This document shows, one piece after another, positions 1-8,108 of a stretch of 64,000 bases of DNA. The notes under the pieces were generated by a model. That model was given only the letters and a program-made list of their open reading frames with translations, had not been told where the DNA came from and made no database searches. The DNA lies in NCBI RefSeq assembly GCF_900112475.1, contig NZ_FOLW01000009.1:1-64000 (forward strand). Reading direction: 5' to 3'. This stretch comes from Pragia fontium DSM 5563 = ATCC 49100 (GTDB lineage Bacteria > Pseudomonadota > Gammaproteobacteria > Enterobacterales > Enterobacteriaceae). Within the stretch, counting starts at the first letter, position 1, and each line of letters opens with the position of its first letter. A program made the position numbers and the translations under genes.

Positions 1-328
1 CTTATCACTGGAGGTACCAATCTCGCGTTATCAAATCAGTCAGCGTGCTTATCCTGAGACATTGCCTGCAATAGAATATGATGAAGGGCTGGTGGTGAGA
101 AAGGTTCAAATGAATGGACACATCTGTCTCTATGGTAAGAGATATTTGGTCAGCAATGCATTCTGGGGATATCCGGTCCTGGTAAAAGAAACCGCTGATG
201 AGTATGAAAGAGATATCTATTTTACTCACCAGCGTATTGCCAAAATTGACTTACGTAGGCCATTGGATTAGAAATAATGTGTAACCCATGTCTCCGAACA
301 CCTGTTACCTATGTCTATAATCCATACA
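1..328 (+). mobile_element. 3' part of an IS481-family insertion sequence
   Basis: The window opens inside a transposase reading frame. Beyond its stop lies a short tail ending TCCATACA at 321-328, so read inward from the outside the element starts TGTATGGA, the TGT-type terminus common in IS481-type elements. The right boundary is set by comparison: the repeat beginning at 329 is the interrupted end of a dispersed repeat whose other copies continue further. The left end and any target-site duplication lie outside the window. Confidence 0.7.
2..271 (+). CDS. IS481-type transposase, C-terminal fragment (5' end outside window)
   Basis: Reading frame 2 is open from the first base and ends at TAG 269-271. 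The 89 visible residues include LEVPISRYQISQRAYPE, a VRKVQMNG segment and a final IAKIDLR. This is the familiar tail of IS481-type DDE transposases after the integrase core, where a small beta domain follows a proline-rich linker. The catalytic core itself lies upstream of the window. Family assignment is from recall of these tail motifs; I am fairly sure of transposase and less sure of the exact IS family. Confidence 0.7.
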   Translation, partial: LSLEVPISRYQISQRAYPETLPAIEYDEGLVVRKVQMNGHICLYGKRYLVSNAFWGYPVLVKETADEYERDIYFTHQRIAKIDLRRPLD

Positions 329-508
329 CGAACGCCCCCTACACCCCCCGCCTTACGCACCGGAATTTAGGTCGCTGCGCGACTACCCTCCTCTCTCAAT
401 AAGGTTTAACGCACCGGCGTAGACCCGCTCCCGGCGGCGCTACGCCTCTCACCGCATCCTTGCGGTTCGTGCTACCTTATTTCCATCGTCGGCTAAATTC
501 AGTGCTCA
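329..508 (-). repeat. Structured dispersed repeat, copy A (truncated by the IS)
   Basis: On the minus strand this reads the same order of blocks as copies B (567-785) and C (28921-29133): a GAGC start, an AGGAT-loop hairpin, a long stem around CGGGAGC, and a third hairpin. The long-stem arms lie at 416-422 and 440-446 (GGCGTAG with CTACGCC). The fourth hairpin seen in B and C is cut off at 329, where the insertion sequence begins. No protein reading frame is conserved between the copies. Confidence 0.75.
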
Positions 509-566
509 TATGAAAAGATAGGATCAACTGCCATCATGATTTTGACTTTCCCATGTCCTTTAAAAC

Positions 567-785
567 GAGCGCTGAAACCCGCTAACGACTGAACGAGGGT
601 AGCATGAGCAGCAGGGATGCTGCGAAAGGGATAGCGCCGTCGGGAGCGGGTCTATCCCGCTGCGTAAGCCCGAATGAAGGAGGAAGGTAGTCGGCCAACG
701 GCGACCTGAATTCCTGCGCGAAGGCGTGGGATTGTAAAGGGCGTACGTCTCAACGTCCTCTACTCGCCGCGTGCACAATGCTCAA
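567..785 (+). repeat. Structured dispersed repeat, copy B
   Basis: It has the same block order as copies A and C. Hairpins visible: GCAGC/GCTGC around 609-624; GGGATAG (628-634) with CTATCCC (652-658); GTCG/CGAC around 690-705; and AGGGCGT/ACGTCCT (with one G-T pair) around 738-759. Stem sequences differ from copies A and C but stay paired, while loop motifs GGGAT and CGGGAGC are kept. It lies head-to-head with copy A, 58 bases apart, downstream of the xanP stop codon. Confidence 0.75.
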
Positions 786-837
786 ATTATACGGTGAACT
801 AGTGGCGGCGAAACCACCACCAATCCAATTTTAAATA

Positions 838-2241
838 TTACTTCTCGTGCGGAAACACCAAATTCAACACAATAGCGGTAATCCCGCCGGCGGCGATACC
901 TGAAGAAAGCAGGGTTTTTAACCACTCAGGGGCAAACTGTAAAATCTGTGGTTGTTGGGAAACACCAAGGCCAACTGCCAAAGACAGCGCCATAATCATG
1001 ATGGCTCGGCGATTTAGGGTTTCACGAGAAACGATACGCACGCCGGAAGCGGCAATCGTACCAAACATCACAATAGTTGCACCGCCCAGCACCGGTTCAG
1101 GGATACTGAGCACAAAGCTACTGACTACCGGGAACAGACCCAATACCACCAGCATCAATGCAACAACATAACCCACATAGCGGCTGGCTACGCCCGTTAG
1201 CTGAATAACGCCGTTATTTTGCCCGAAGCAGGAGTTAGGGAAGGTATTAAATACCGCAGACAGCATGGAGTTCAGACCGTTAGCCAGCACGCCACCTTTC
1301 AGGCGTTTCATATAGACTGGCCCAGCCACAGGCTGCTCAGATACGTCAGACGTGGCGGTAATATCACCGATGGTTTCCAGCGAGGTAATCATAAACACCA
1401 GCATCAGAGGGATCAGCAATGTCCAGTCAATCCCCAGACCATAATAGAGAGGGGTTGGTATCATGATCAGTTCGTTATCGACCTTGGCCGGTTCCGGCAG
1501 CATATCTAACGCCCAGGCCAGAAAATAACCGATAGCCATAGCAATCACCAGAGATGAAACTCGTAGGTAAGGATTACGTTGGCGGTTAAGTAGAATAATG
1601 GTTGCCAGCACAACTCCAGCCAATAGCAGGTTGCTCGGTGAGCCAAAGGTATTATTGGTTTCAGACATGGCGCTGTAGCCACCACCAATTGAAATTAGCC
1701 CAACCTGAATCAGCGACAGACCAATAATCATCACCACAATGCCGGAAACCAGCGGAGTGATGACCCGTTGTGCCAGATGTAGAACCCGCGACAGAAAGAT
1801 TTCCGTACAGGATGCCAGCATTAGCGTACCAAACAACGTAGCCATCATGGTTGGCACATCGGCCCCGCCGTTCTTGAGTGCAGTACCGCCCATAATCAGC
1901 GGTGCAACAAAGTTAAAGCTAGTGCCCTGAATCGACAAAAGTCCGGAGCCAACCGGCCCCCAGGTACGAATTTGCAGTAGCGATGCCAGACCGGAAGCAA
2001 ACAGCGACATGCTAATCACATGTTGGGTATCTTGGGCTGGTAGGCCGAGCGCCTGACAAATTAGCATTGCCGGGGTGATAACGGCCACGAACATGGCCAA
2101 CAGATGCTGTAACGCAGCAAATAGGGTTTGTGGTAGCGGAGGGCGATCTTCAAGATGATAAATCAGTTCACTGCTGGATTTTTTATCGCCGATTTTGGGG
2201 GTACTGACCGCATCAGAAGCGGGATGTGAGCTGCTAGCCAT
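838..2241 (-). CDS. xanP: Xanthine permease XanP (NCS2/NAT family)
   Basis: 467 residues, close along the whole length to E. coli XanP (463 residues) as I recall it. It is an inner-membrane proton symporter importing xanthine. The N-terminal stretch [20 protein letters not shown], the [12 protein letters not shown] segment, the ETIGD motif and the [17 protein letters not shown] signature of nucleobase transporters are all present, with many hydrophobic segments between them. In E. coli xanP lies near gltS and recG; here the catabolic cluster separates it from recG. A PurR-like box lies 60-75 bases upstream of the start, fitting purine control (inferred). Confidence 0.95.
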   Translation of the reverse strand: MASSSHPASDAVSTPKIGDKKSSSELIYHLEDRPPLPQTLFAALQHLLAMFVAVITPAMLICQALGLPAQDTQHVISMSLFASGLASLLQIRTWGPVGSGLLSIQGTSFNFVAPLIMGGTALKNGGADVPTMMATLFGTLMLASCTEIFLSRVLHLAQRVITPLVSGIVVMIIGLSLIQVGLISIGGGYSAMSETNNTFGSPSNLLLAGVVLATIILLNRQRNPYLRVSSLVIAMAIGYFLAWALDMLPEPAKVDNELIMIPTPLYYGLGIDWTLLIPLMLVFMITSLETIGDITATSDVSEQPVAGPVYMKRLKGGVLANGLNSMLSAVFNTFPNSCFGQNNGVIQLTGVASRYVGYVVALMLVVLGLFPVVSSFVLSIPEPVLGGATIVMFGTIAASGVRIVSRETLNRRAIMIMALSLAVGLGVSQQPQILQFAPEWLKTLLSSGIAAGGITAIVLNLVFPHEK

Positions 2242-2300
2242 AATTAAAATACAAAACCTCTAAAGCCACAAAGAGCGCATTTTAATGATATTTCTCTCGA

Positions 2301-2316
2301 TAGCAATCGTTTGCTT
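2301..2316. promoter_or_regulatory. PurR-like operator upstream of xanP
   Basis: TAGCAATCGTTTGCTT contains the near-palindrome GCAATCGTTTGC, which keeps the GCAA-CG-TTTGC core of the PurR consensus. It lies 60-75 bases upstream of the xanP start. Purine-salvage transporters are typical PurR targets. Confidence 0.55.
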
Positions 2317-2469
2317 GTTTTATTTTTTTCTACTCCTGCCGATTTATAGCTGAAATCAACCGCTAGCGTATTTACGCGGTTTGTCCGTTTTCTTTTCTCC
2401 TCATTCTGTGATCTGTTGCTCAAATGTAATCATAATTTTGCAGTTGTTACGATTCAGTTAAATTTGAGC

Positions 2470-2497
2470 TTGACGAATTATTAACCACTCCTATAGT
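2470..2497 (+). promoter_or_regulatory. Sigma70-type promoter of the aromatic cluster
   Basis: TTGACG at 2470-2475 and TATAGT at 2492-2497, each one base from consensus, are separated by 16 bases. The predicted transcript start near 2504 is about 55 bases before the ferredoxin gene. It is the best promoter match in the xanP/ferredoxin gap on the plus strand. Confidence 0.6.
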
Positions 2498-2512
2498 TTG
2501 AGTATTAAATAA

Positions 2513-2536
2513 GAAACAGAGTTTCGTATATGAAAC
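2513..2536. promoter_or_regulatory. Overlapping palindromes, likely repressor operator (IclR type)
   Basis: GAAACAGAGTTTC (2513-2525) is a perfect 5+3+5 inverted repeat, and it shares its right arm with GTTTCGTATATGAAAC (2521-2536). The GAAAC/GTTTC arms with a 3-base gap resemble operators of IclR-family proteins such as KdgR. The site lies just downstream of the predicted transcription start, where a repressor would block transcription. An IclR regulator is encoded in the same cluster at 5041. Confidence 0.55.
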
Positions 2537-2558
2537 AACTTATTAGAGGAATTGAGCA

Positions 2559-2873
2559 ATGAGTTGGATAGATGTATGTGAACCGTCTCAGGTTAAAGAA
2601 GATTTCCCGTTTTCCGCAAAGATCGATGACAAAGAAATCGGTGTTTATTTGGTCGATGGCGAATATTACGCGCTGGAAGATGTTTGCCCTCACGCCTATG
2701 CCTTATTGAGTCAGGGATTTGTTGAAGATGGGTTGGTTGAATGCCCGTTACACGCCGCGGTTTTTAACATTAAAACCGGTCGCTGCGAAGGTGGACCCGG
2801 GCAGGATATCCATAAATATCCCGTGCGCATATTTGAAAACAAGATCCAAATAACTTTTCTCTCGGAGGAATAA
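2559..2873 (+). CDS. Rieske [2Fe-2S] ferredoxin of ring-hydroxylating oxygenase
   Basis: 104 residues. Cluster ligands are visible as C43-P-H45 and C62-P-L-H65, giving the CxH...CxxH Rieske pattern. The size is that of the soluble ferredoxins which pass electrons from a flavin reductase to a Rieske oxygenase (BphA3/HcaC type). It is the first gene after the promoter, with AGAGG 10 bases before ATG. The oxygenase (3203) and a matching FAD reductase (6824) are in the same cluster, so a complete three-component system can be assembled. The substrate is unknown. Confidence 0.9.
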   Translation: MSWIDVCEPSQVKEDFPFSAKIDDKEIGVYLVDGEYYALEDVCPHAYALLSQGFVEDGLVECPLHAAVFNIKTGRCEGGPGQDIHKYPVRIFENKIQITFLSEE

Positions 2874-2875
2874 GT

Positions 2876-3184
2876 ATGGAACAGATTAAGGACTTCAACC
2901 CCTCGCTCCCGGATACCAAGCAAGTCATTCCTACTAAAGAAGGCGGCAACGGACAGATTCATGTGCCGGGCCGATATCAAAACGTTATTTGGCAAAACCG
3001 TTCACGGGTGCCGGATAACTTTGAAATAGCGTTAGTTGCTGCATTAGAAGAGATATTCGATCGAGGGACTGAAGAGCTTGGGCAGATTATTGCTCAGCTT
3101 AACGAACGACGCCTGTTCGATCGCAGCGGTGATGTATGGACAGAAAAAACGTTCTGTCATTTTCTTAAGGTAAACGGTTTCTGA
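2876..3184 (+). CDS. Small recombinase-like helix-turn-helix protein
   Basis: 102 residues, starting two bases after the ferredoxin stop, with GGAGG just upstream. There are no cysteine clusters or membrane segments. The C-terminal half (FEIALVAALEEIFDRGTEEL, then LNERRLFDRSG and WTEKTFCHFLK) looks like the short helix-turn-helix domain found in serine recombinases. I recall proteins annotated as recombinase-like HTH beside Rieske oxygenase genes. It lacks any recombinase catalytic domain, so a regulatory or accessory role is likelier than recombination. Its position between ferredoxin and oxygenase suggests a link to the oxygenase, but no function is known to me. Confidence 0.65.
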   Translation: MEQIKDFNPSLPDTKQVIPTKEGGNGQIHVPGRYQNVIWQNRSRVPDNFEIALVAALEEIFDRGTEELGQIIAQLNERRLFDRSGDVWTEKTFCHFLKVNGF

Positions 3185-3202
3185 TCGGAGCGAGGATAAA
3201 TA

Positions 3203-4246
3203 ATGACTGACAATACTCAAGACTCAGCTAAGCAGATACAAAATTATTTAGATCGGGGCGTCCGGGGCGTTTGGTATCCGGTTCTCGCCAGTTGGGAAGT
3301 GGCCAGCAATCCGGTTGGCATCACCCGTTTGGAACAACAAATTGTGTTATGGCGTGACGCTAAGGGCGAAATTAACGCGCTGGAAGATCGCTGTCCCCAC
3401 CGTGGCGCTCGCCTCTCAATGGGGTGGAATTTGGGCGATCGTATCGCTTGTTGGTATCACGGTGTCGAGGTTGGCGGTGATGGCGAAGTAAAAGATGTAC
3501 CGGCTATCGATCGTTGTCCGTTGGTGGGGCAAAAATGCCTGAAAAGTTACCCGGCCAAAGAAGCCTATGGCGCGATTTTTCTTTATTTCGCGGTAGCAGA
3601 CGAAGCGCCACCAGAATTGACGTTTCCTAAAGAACTGGCCGACGCCGAGTCCTATAGCAATTTCTTGTGTACTGCCAGTTGGAACTGTAACTACCAGTAC
3701 GCATTAGAAAACGTCATGGATCCTATGCATGGCACTTACCTGCACTCCTCATCCCACTCAATGGCTGAGGGTGATCGCAAAGCCGATATGGTTCTTGAGC
3801 CAACGGACAGCGGTTTTATCTTTAAAAAGAGCGGGCAGAGCGGTGTGAATTTCGACTGGGTAGAGTTTGCCGAAACGGGATCTTTCTGGATGCGTCTTTC
3901 TATTCCTTATAAGCGTCGTTTTGGACCGGGCGGTCACTTCTGGATTATCGGTATGGTGGTTCCGGAAGATAAAGATCACTGTCGCGTCTTTTTCTGGCGT
4001 ATTCGTCAGGTTAAAGACTGGCAGCGTGACATCTGGCGCTTTATGTACCGTAACCGTCTGGAGCAACTGCATTGGGACGTACTGGAACAAGATCGCATCG
4101 TCTTAGAGAACATGGCACCCAATGCCCGCGATCAGGAATACCTCTATCAGCACGATGTTGGCGTTTCCCGCTTGCGTCGTATCTTACAAAGGCAGGCCAA
4201 AAAGCACCTGGATATTCTGACCAAAGCTACAGAGGCCTCAGCATGA
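3203..4246 (+). CDS. Aromatic ring-hydroxylating dioxygenase, catalytic alpha subunit
   Basis: 347 residues. The Rieske domain carries C64-P-H66-RGA and C83-WY-H86-G. The catalytic domain has the mononuclear iron site ENVMDPMHGTYLH (D173 bridge, H176 and H181) and the likely third ligand D297 in LEQDRIVLE. No beta-subunit gene is nearby, so it probably belongs to the alpha-only oxygenases. It would add O2 or one oxygen atom to an aromatic acid or amine using electrons from the neighbouring ferredoxin and reductase. The substrate cannot be told from sequence. Its last bases overlap the next gene (ATGA), showing translational coupling. Confidence 0.9.
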   Translation: MTDNTQDSAKQIQNYLDRGVRGVWYPVLASWEVASNPVGITRLEQQIVLWRDAKGEINALEDRCPHRGARLSMGWNLGDRIACWYHGVEVGGDGEVKDVPAIDRCPLVGQKCLKSYPAKEAYGAIFLYFAVADEAPPELTFPKELADAESYSNFLCTASWNCNYQYALENVMDPMHGTYLHSSSHSMAEGDRKADMVLEPTDSGFIFKKSGQSGVNFDWVEFAETGSFWMRLSIPYKRRFGPGGHFWIIGMVVPEDKDHCRVFFWRIRQVKDWQRDIWRFMYRNRLEQLHWDVLEQDRIVLENMAPNARDQEYLYQHDVGVSRLRRILQRQAKKHLDILTKATEASA

Positions 4247-4998
4247 ATACGCTATTGAAAGGTCAGCGAGTGGTGGTCACCGGTGCTGCCCGTGGGTTAG
4301 GAAAAAGCTTTGCCGCCTCCATTGCTCAGGCCGGTGCCAGCGTGGTGATGTGTGACGTACTTGAACAGGAACTGATGGCAAGTGCCGACGAGCTGAAACA
4401 AACCGGAGCAACGGTAGAGGCGCTGACCATCGACTTGTCATCACCAACATCCATTGAACATACCTTCAAGCAAATAGCTAAAGGTGGCTCGATTGATGGA
4501 CTGGTGAATAACGCGGCAATGGCTACCGGCGTGGGTGGCAAGACCATGATGGAGTATGACATTGACCTTTGGGATCGGGTGATGTCGGTTAACGTACGCG
4601 GAACATGGTTGGTCAGTCAGGCTGCCGTGCCGCTGCTGAAACCGAACGGCCACGGCAAAATCGTTAATGTGGCTTCAGATACTGCTCTTTGGGGCGCTCC
4701 ACGTCTGATGGCTTACGTCGCCAGTAAGGGCGCGATTATCTCGATGACCCGTTCAATGGCGCGTGAACTGGGCGTTGACGGAATTTGTGTCAATGCCATT
4801 GCGCCGGGACTAACTCGAGTGGAAGCCACGGAATATGTACCAGCGGAGCGCCATCAGTTGTATGAGCAAGGCCGTGCTTTGCCTGGTGCTCAACATCCGG
4901 ATGACGTGACCGGCAGCGTGTTATATCTGCTGTCACCGCTGGCTAACTTCGTTACCGGACAGCTGATTCCGATTAACGGTGGCTTTGTTTTTAACTAA
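4243..4998 (+). CDS. Short-chain dehydrogenase (probable cis-dihydrodiol dehydrogenase)
   Basis: 251 residues from ATG 4243, which overlaps the oxygenase stop codon. A longer upstream reading frame exists but is overlap with the oxygenase. It is a classical SDR: TGAARGLG nucleotide-binding loop, NNAA, catalytic Ser-Tyr-Lys (SDTALWG..., then YVASK), and a C-terminal ITGQ-like VTGQLIPINGG. Coupling to the oxygenase suggests that it rearomatises a dihydrodiol product to a catechol-like diol with NAD+. That is inference from position; SDR specificity is hard to read. Confidence 0.85.
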   Translation: MNTLLKGQRVVVTGAARGLGKSFAASIAQAGASVVMCDVLEQELMASADELKQTGATVEALTIDLSSPTSIEHTFKQIAKGGSIDGLVNNAAMATGVGGKTMMEYDIDLWDRVMSVNVRGTWLVSQAAVPLLKPNGHGKIVNVASDTALWGAPRLMAYVASKGAIISMTRSMARELGVDGICVNAIAPGLTRVEATEYVPAERHQLYEQGRALPGAQHPDDVTGSVLYLLSPLANFVTGQLIPINGGFVFN

Positions 4999-5040
4999 TA
5001 GACGGTCCCGATACCAACAACACCCCCGGAGGGTTAGACG

Positions 5041-5826
5041 ATGCCAAGCGATCAAGAAAGTAAATATTTGGTGCCCGGACTGGTGAAGGGGTTGGAAGTT
5101 TTGTTGGTATTGGGTCAACAGAACAAAGAACTAACTTTTACGGAATTGCACCGGTTGGCAAAAATGCCAAAGGCAACGGCTTACCGTGCAGTTCAGACGC
5201 TGGAGCATATGGGATTCATCATCCGTAACTCCCGTACCAATACTTTTTCTATTGGTAGCAAAGTGCTATTGCTCGGTTTTCAGTATATCGCCTCTCTGGA
5301 CGTGGCCCAGATTGGTCAGCCGATTATCGAAAAGCTGCGGGATACCAGTCTCTGCAATAGCCATCTGGCGATTCGTGACGGTCTGGACGTGATCTATATT
5401 GCTCGGGTGAGTTCACCGACATCACAGATTAACCACGTCACGGTGGGAACCCGGCTGCCGGTTCATCGTACGTCTCTTGGCCGGATGCTGTTAACCAGCA
5501 GTACCCGGGAGGAGTTCGAACAGCTTTTTCCACATAGCGCATTACCCGATAACTCACCGGGCTCACCGAGCGATCGCGAACAACTATGGCAAATGATCCA
5601 ACAGGATAAAGCCCGCGGCTATGTTATTGGCGAGTCCTATTTCAGATATGGCATCTCCTCCATTGTTTATCCGGTATTCAATCATGAAAAACGGGTCAAA
5701 GCGGTGGTCAGCATTATGGTGCCTTCCCATGAAATACCTAAAGGCGATCGTCAGCGTTTACAGGATGTCGTCCGTGAGGCCGCCGAGGAAATGTCCGATT
5801 TGTTAGGGGCGCTGCCCGCACGTTAA
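5041..5826 (+). CDS. IclR-family transcriptional regulator
   Basis: 261 residues with GGAGGG 8 bases before ATG. An N-terminal winged helix (LTFTELHRLAKMPKATAYRA) is followed by the IclR effector domain, including the RTSLGRMLL segment and a final IMVPSHEIP stretch. IclR regulators commonly control aromatic and sugar-acid catabolism. It lies within the cluster and on the same strand, so it may control its own transcription through the GAAAC/GTTTC palindromes at 2513-2536. Whether it acts as repressor or activator cannot be told. Confidence 0.9.
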   Translation: MPSDQESKYLVPGLVKGLEVLLVLGQQNKELTFTELHRLAKMPKATAYRAVQTLEHMGFIIRNSRTNTFSIGSKVLLLGFQYIASLDVAQIGQPIIEKLRDTSLCNSHLAIRDGLDVIYIARVSSPTSQINHVTVGTRLPVHRTSLGRMLLTSSTREEFEQLFPHSALPDNSPGSPSDREQLWQMIQQDKARGYVIGESYFRYGISSIVYPVFNHEKRVKAVVSIMVPSHEIPKGDRQRLQDVVREAAEEMSDLLGALPAR

Positions 5827-5882
5827 TACCAGAGCGAAGCACCGAGGTATTGGTTACTACTTAATTCTTGTGAGGCAAAATA

Positions 5883-6827
5883 ATGAGCGTAATTGGCATA
5901 GAAAAGATGGAGTTTGGCGTAGAAGATCTGTCAACCTGTGAAAAATTCATGACTGATTTTGGTCTGACACCCGCCGGGCAGGATAGCCTTCATCATACCC
6001 GCACCTTTAACACTCTCAGCGGAGCAAACGTGGTGCTCCATCCTCACGATAGCGCTGAATTACCCGCGGCTTTTGAAAGTGGCTCGACGCTGCGTCGTAT
6101 GACTTGGGGCGTAAAGTCAAAGGTTGAACTGGCGGAACTGCGTCAAAAACTGGCGGGCACGCCCGGATTTAAAGCTATCAGCGATGGTGAAATTGAATGC
6201 CGGGATCCTAATGGCATGACGCTGCGCTTTATTGAACAACAGCAGAAGAAAGTGGTTTTACCGATCTCGCCGATAAATCAGTGGGGAGATGTCCGTCGGG
6301 TCGATGAGGCCAGTCCGGTCTACGACAAGGCAAGCCCGATTAATATCGGTCACGTAGTATTTTTTGTGCAGGAACTGGAAGCCACCGAGCGCTTCTATTG
6401 TGAGGTGCTAGGATTTCAAGTTTCTGACCGCTATACCGGCCGGGCAGTATTTCTGCGGGCTGAGGTTCGCGGGGTGCATCACAATTTGTTTCTACTGAAA
6501 ATTCCTAATCGCAAGCCGGGCCTCAACCACGTCGCGTTTACCGTACGTGATATTCATGAGGTGATTGGCGGTGGTCTGGCAATGAACCGTCACCATTGGA
6601 GCACGTTTATTGGCCCGGGTCGCCACCCGATCTCTTCCGCCTATTTCTGGTACGTCAATAGTCCAACCGGCGGTGCATTTGAGTATTACACCAATGATGA
6701 TTATCTGACTGAAAACTGGCGACCGCGTGAAATGGAACATTCGGTTACCACTTTTACTGAATGGGCAGTTGAAGGCGGAATTGATTATGACACCCGGCGC
6801 CAGATTAAAAAGTCGGAGACAGTATGA
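5883..6827 (+). CDS. Extradiol-type dioxygenase (VOC fold, two domains)
   Basis: 314 residues with two vicinal-oxygen-chelate domains. The C-terminal domain holds the three expected metal ligands: H157 (NIGHVVFF), H216 (LNHVAF) and E267 (GAFEYY). The spacing and the active second domain fit type I extradiol catechol dioxygenases, which open the ring next to the diol. It would follow the dehydrogenase in the pathway. Catechol 2,3-dioxygenases are of similar length. Substrate unknown. The stop overlaps the next start (ATGA). Confidence 0.85.
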   Translation: MSVIGIEKMEFGVEDLSTCEKFMTDFGLTPAGQDSLHHTRTFNTLSGANVVLHPHDSAELPAAFESGSTLRRMTWGVKSKVELAELRQKLAGTPGFKAISDGEIECRDPNGMTLRFIEQQQKKVVLPISPINQWGDVRRVDEASPVYDKASPINIGHVVFFVQELEATERFYCEVLGFQVSDRYTGRAVFLRAEVRGVHHNLFLLKIPNRKPGLNHVAFTVRDIHEVIGGGLAMNRHHWSTFIGPGRHPISSAYFWYVNSPTGGAFEYYTNDDYLTENWRPREMEHSVTTFTEWAVEGGIDYDTRRQIKKSETV

Positions 6828-8056
6828 GCCAGAATCAGAATCAACAAAATGATGCCGGCATTGTCATCATCGGCGGTGGACAGGCCGGTGGATGGGCAGC
6901 CAAAACCCTGAGGGATAGTGGCTATAACGGTAAATTATCGGTGATCAGCGATGAACCTCACGACTTTTATGAGCGGCCACCGCTGTCTAAAGCGGTATTG
7001 CTTGATCAGGACGGCCAGCTTGGTCTGACTCGTCTGTTCACTGAAGAGGCAGTGGCGGCGCTGGATATTGATTGGCACCGTCCGCTTAGAGCCGAAGCTA
7101 TTTTGCCAGCAGACAAAACGGTCGTGCTGAATAACGGTGAAACGCTGCCGTATCGTCAACTATTGATTGCCACCGGGGGGCGTCCGCGTCGTCCTGAAGG
7201 CTTATGGCAAAGCCACCCTAAAGTTTTAACGCTGCGTTCGTGGAACGATGCGGTTCAGTTAAGAACCCAGTTGGCACAGGCTAAAACGCTGGCAATCGTG
7301 GGTGGTGGATGGATAGGTCTGGAAATCGCTGCCTCAGCGCGCAAGATGGGCGTTGCCGTCACAGTATTCGAACGCCAGAGCGCTTTGTGCTTGCGCAGTA
7401 TCGGTGCTGAAGTATCTCAGGCTTTACTTGAGTTACATCAGAATCAGGGCGTCGAGGTGATCTGTGGCTGCGGTGAGATAACGTTGAATGATGATAACGG
7501 ACGCCCGCAGCTGAAAAGCGAACTGACCGAAAGCCAAACTTTCGATCTGGTAGTGGTCGGCATTGGCGTGATACTCAATCTGGAGCTGGCCGAGCAGGCC
7601 GGGCTGACAGTACGCAACGGTGGCATTGTAGTGGACGATCAGGGCCGCACCAGCGATCCATCGATCTTTGCCGTGGGCGATGTGGCGTTACATTCACAGC
7701 TAGGCGTTTGTTTACAGTCCTGGGCTTATGCTCAGAATCAAGCGGTGACAACCGCCCGTAGCATGCTTGATGCCGGTCAACCGGGTTATCAGGAAGACGC
7801 ATGGCTATGGTCAGATCAATATTCAGAGAATATTCAGATATTGGGTATTCCTGCCAGCGGTTCACATTGCATTACCCGAGAAGATGACCACTCGAAGGTC
7901 TACTTTTACCTTAATGCTGACAACCAATTGGTACAGATGGTGGCCTTTAATGACGCCCGTACCATTAAGCTGGGTAAGCGTTGGTTAGCCGCTCAAAGGG
8001 TACTTGACCCGGCGCAGTTATCCGATCCCTCTTTTTCATTGATGGCGCTGAAATAG
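6824..8056 (+). CDS. FAD-dependent ferredoxin reductase of the oxygenase system
   Basis: 410 residues. It is a two-dinucleotide-fold flavoprotein: N-terminal FAD motif GGGQAGGWAA near residue 18, middle NAD motif VGGGWIGLEIAASARKMG, and FAVGDVA near residue 285 for flavin binding. This is the BphA4/HcaD class, which moves electrons from NADH to a Rieske ferredoxin. The gene overlaps the extradiol dioxygenase by four bases. Placing the reductase after the ring-cleavage gene, away from its partner genes at 2559-4246, is unusual but keeps all components in one transcript. Confidence 0.9.
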   Translation: MSQNQNQQNDAGIVIIGGGQAGGWAAKTLRDSGYNGKLSVISDEPHDFYERPPLSKAVLLDQDGQLGLTRLFTEEAVAALDIDWHRPLRAEAILPADKTVVLNNGETLPYRQLLIATGGRPRRPEGLWQSHPKVLTLRSWNDAVQLRTQLAQAKTLAIVGGGWIGLEIAASARKMGVAVTVFERQSALCLRSIGAEVSQALLELHQNQGVEVICGCGEITLNDDNGRPQLKSELTESQTFDLVVVGIGVILNLELAEQAGLTVRNGGIVVDDQGRTSDPSIFAVGDVALHSQLGVCLQSWAYAQNQAVTTARSMLDAGQPGYQEDAWLWSDQYSENIQILGIPASGSHCITREDDHSKVYFYLNADNQLVQMVAFNDARTIKLGKRWLAAQRVLDPAQLSDPSFSLMALK

Positions 8057-8108
8057 CGGGCTTTGGCTCCGGCTATTTTCGGGTAACGCTCCGGCATAGG
8101 GTATCACT

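Noticed and set aside
62-271. A separate 69-residue small gene starting at 62
   Set aside because: The frame is open from base 2 and reads as the tail of a transposase; the internal start is not needed.
560-778. 72-codon minus-strand frame in the structured repeat
   Set aside because: The frame is not kept in copies A or C, and conservation follows stems rather than codons.
4072-4242. A 57-codon N-terminal extension of the SDR gene
   Set aside because: It lies within the oxygenase gene, lacks SDR character, and ATG 4243 gives a normal SDR start with an ATGA overlap.
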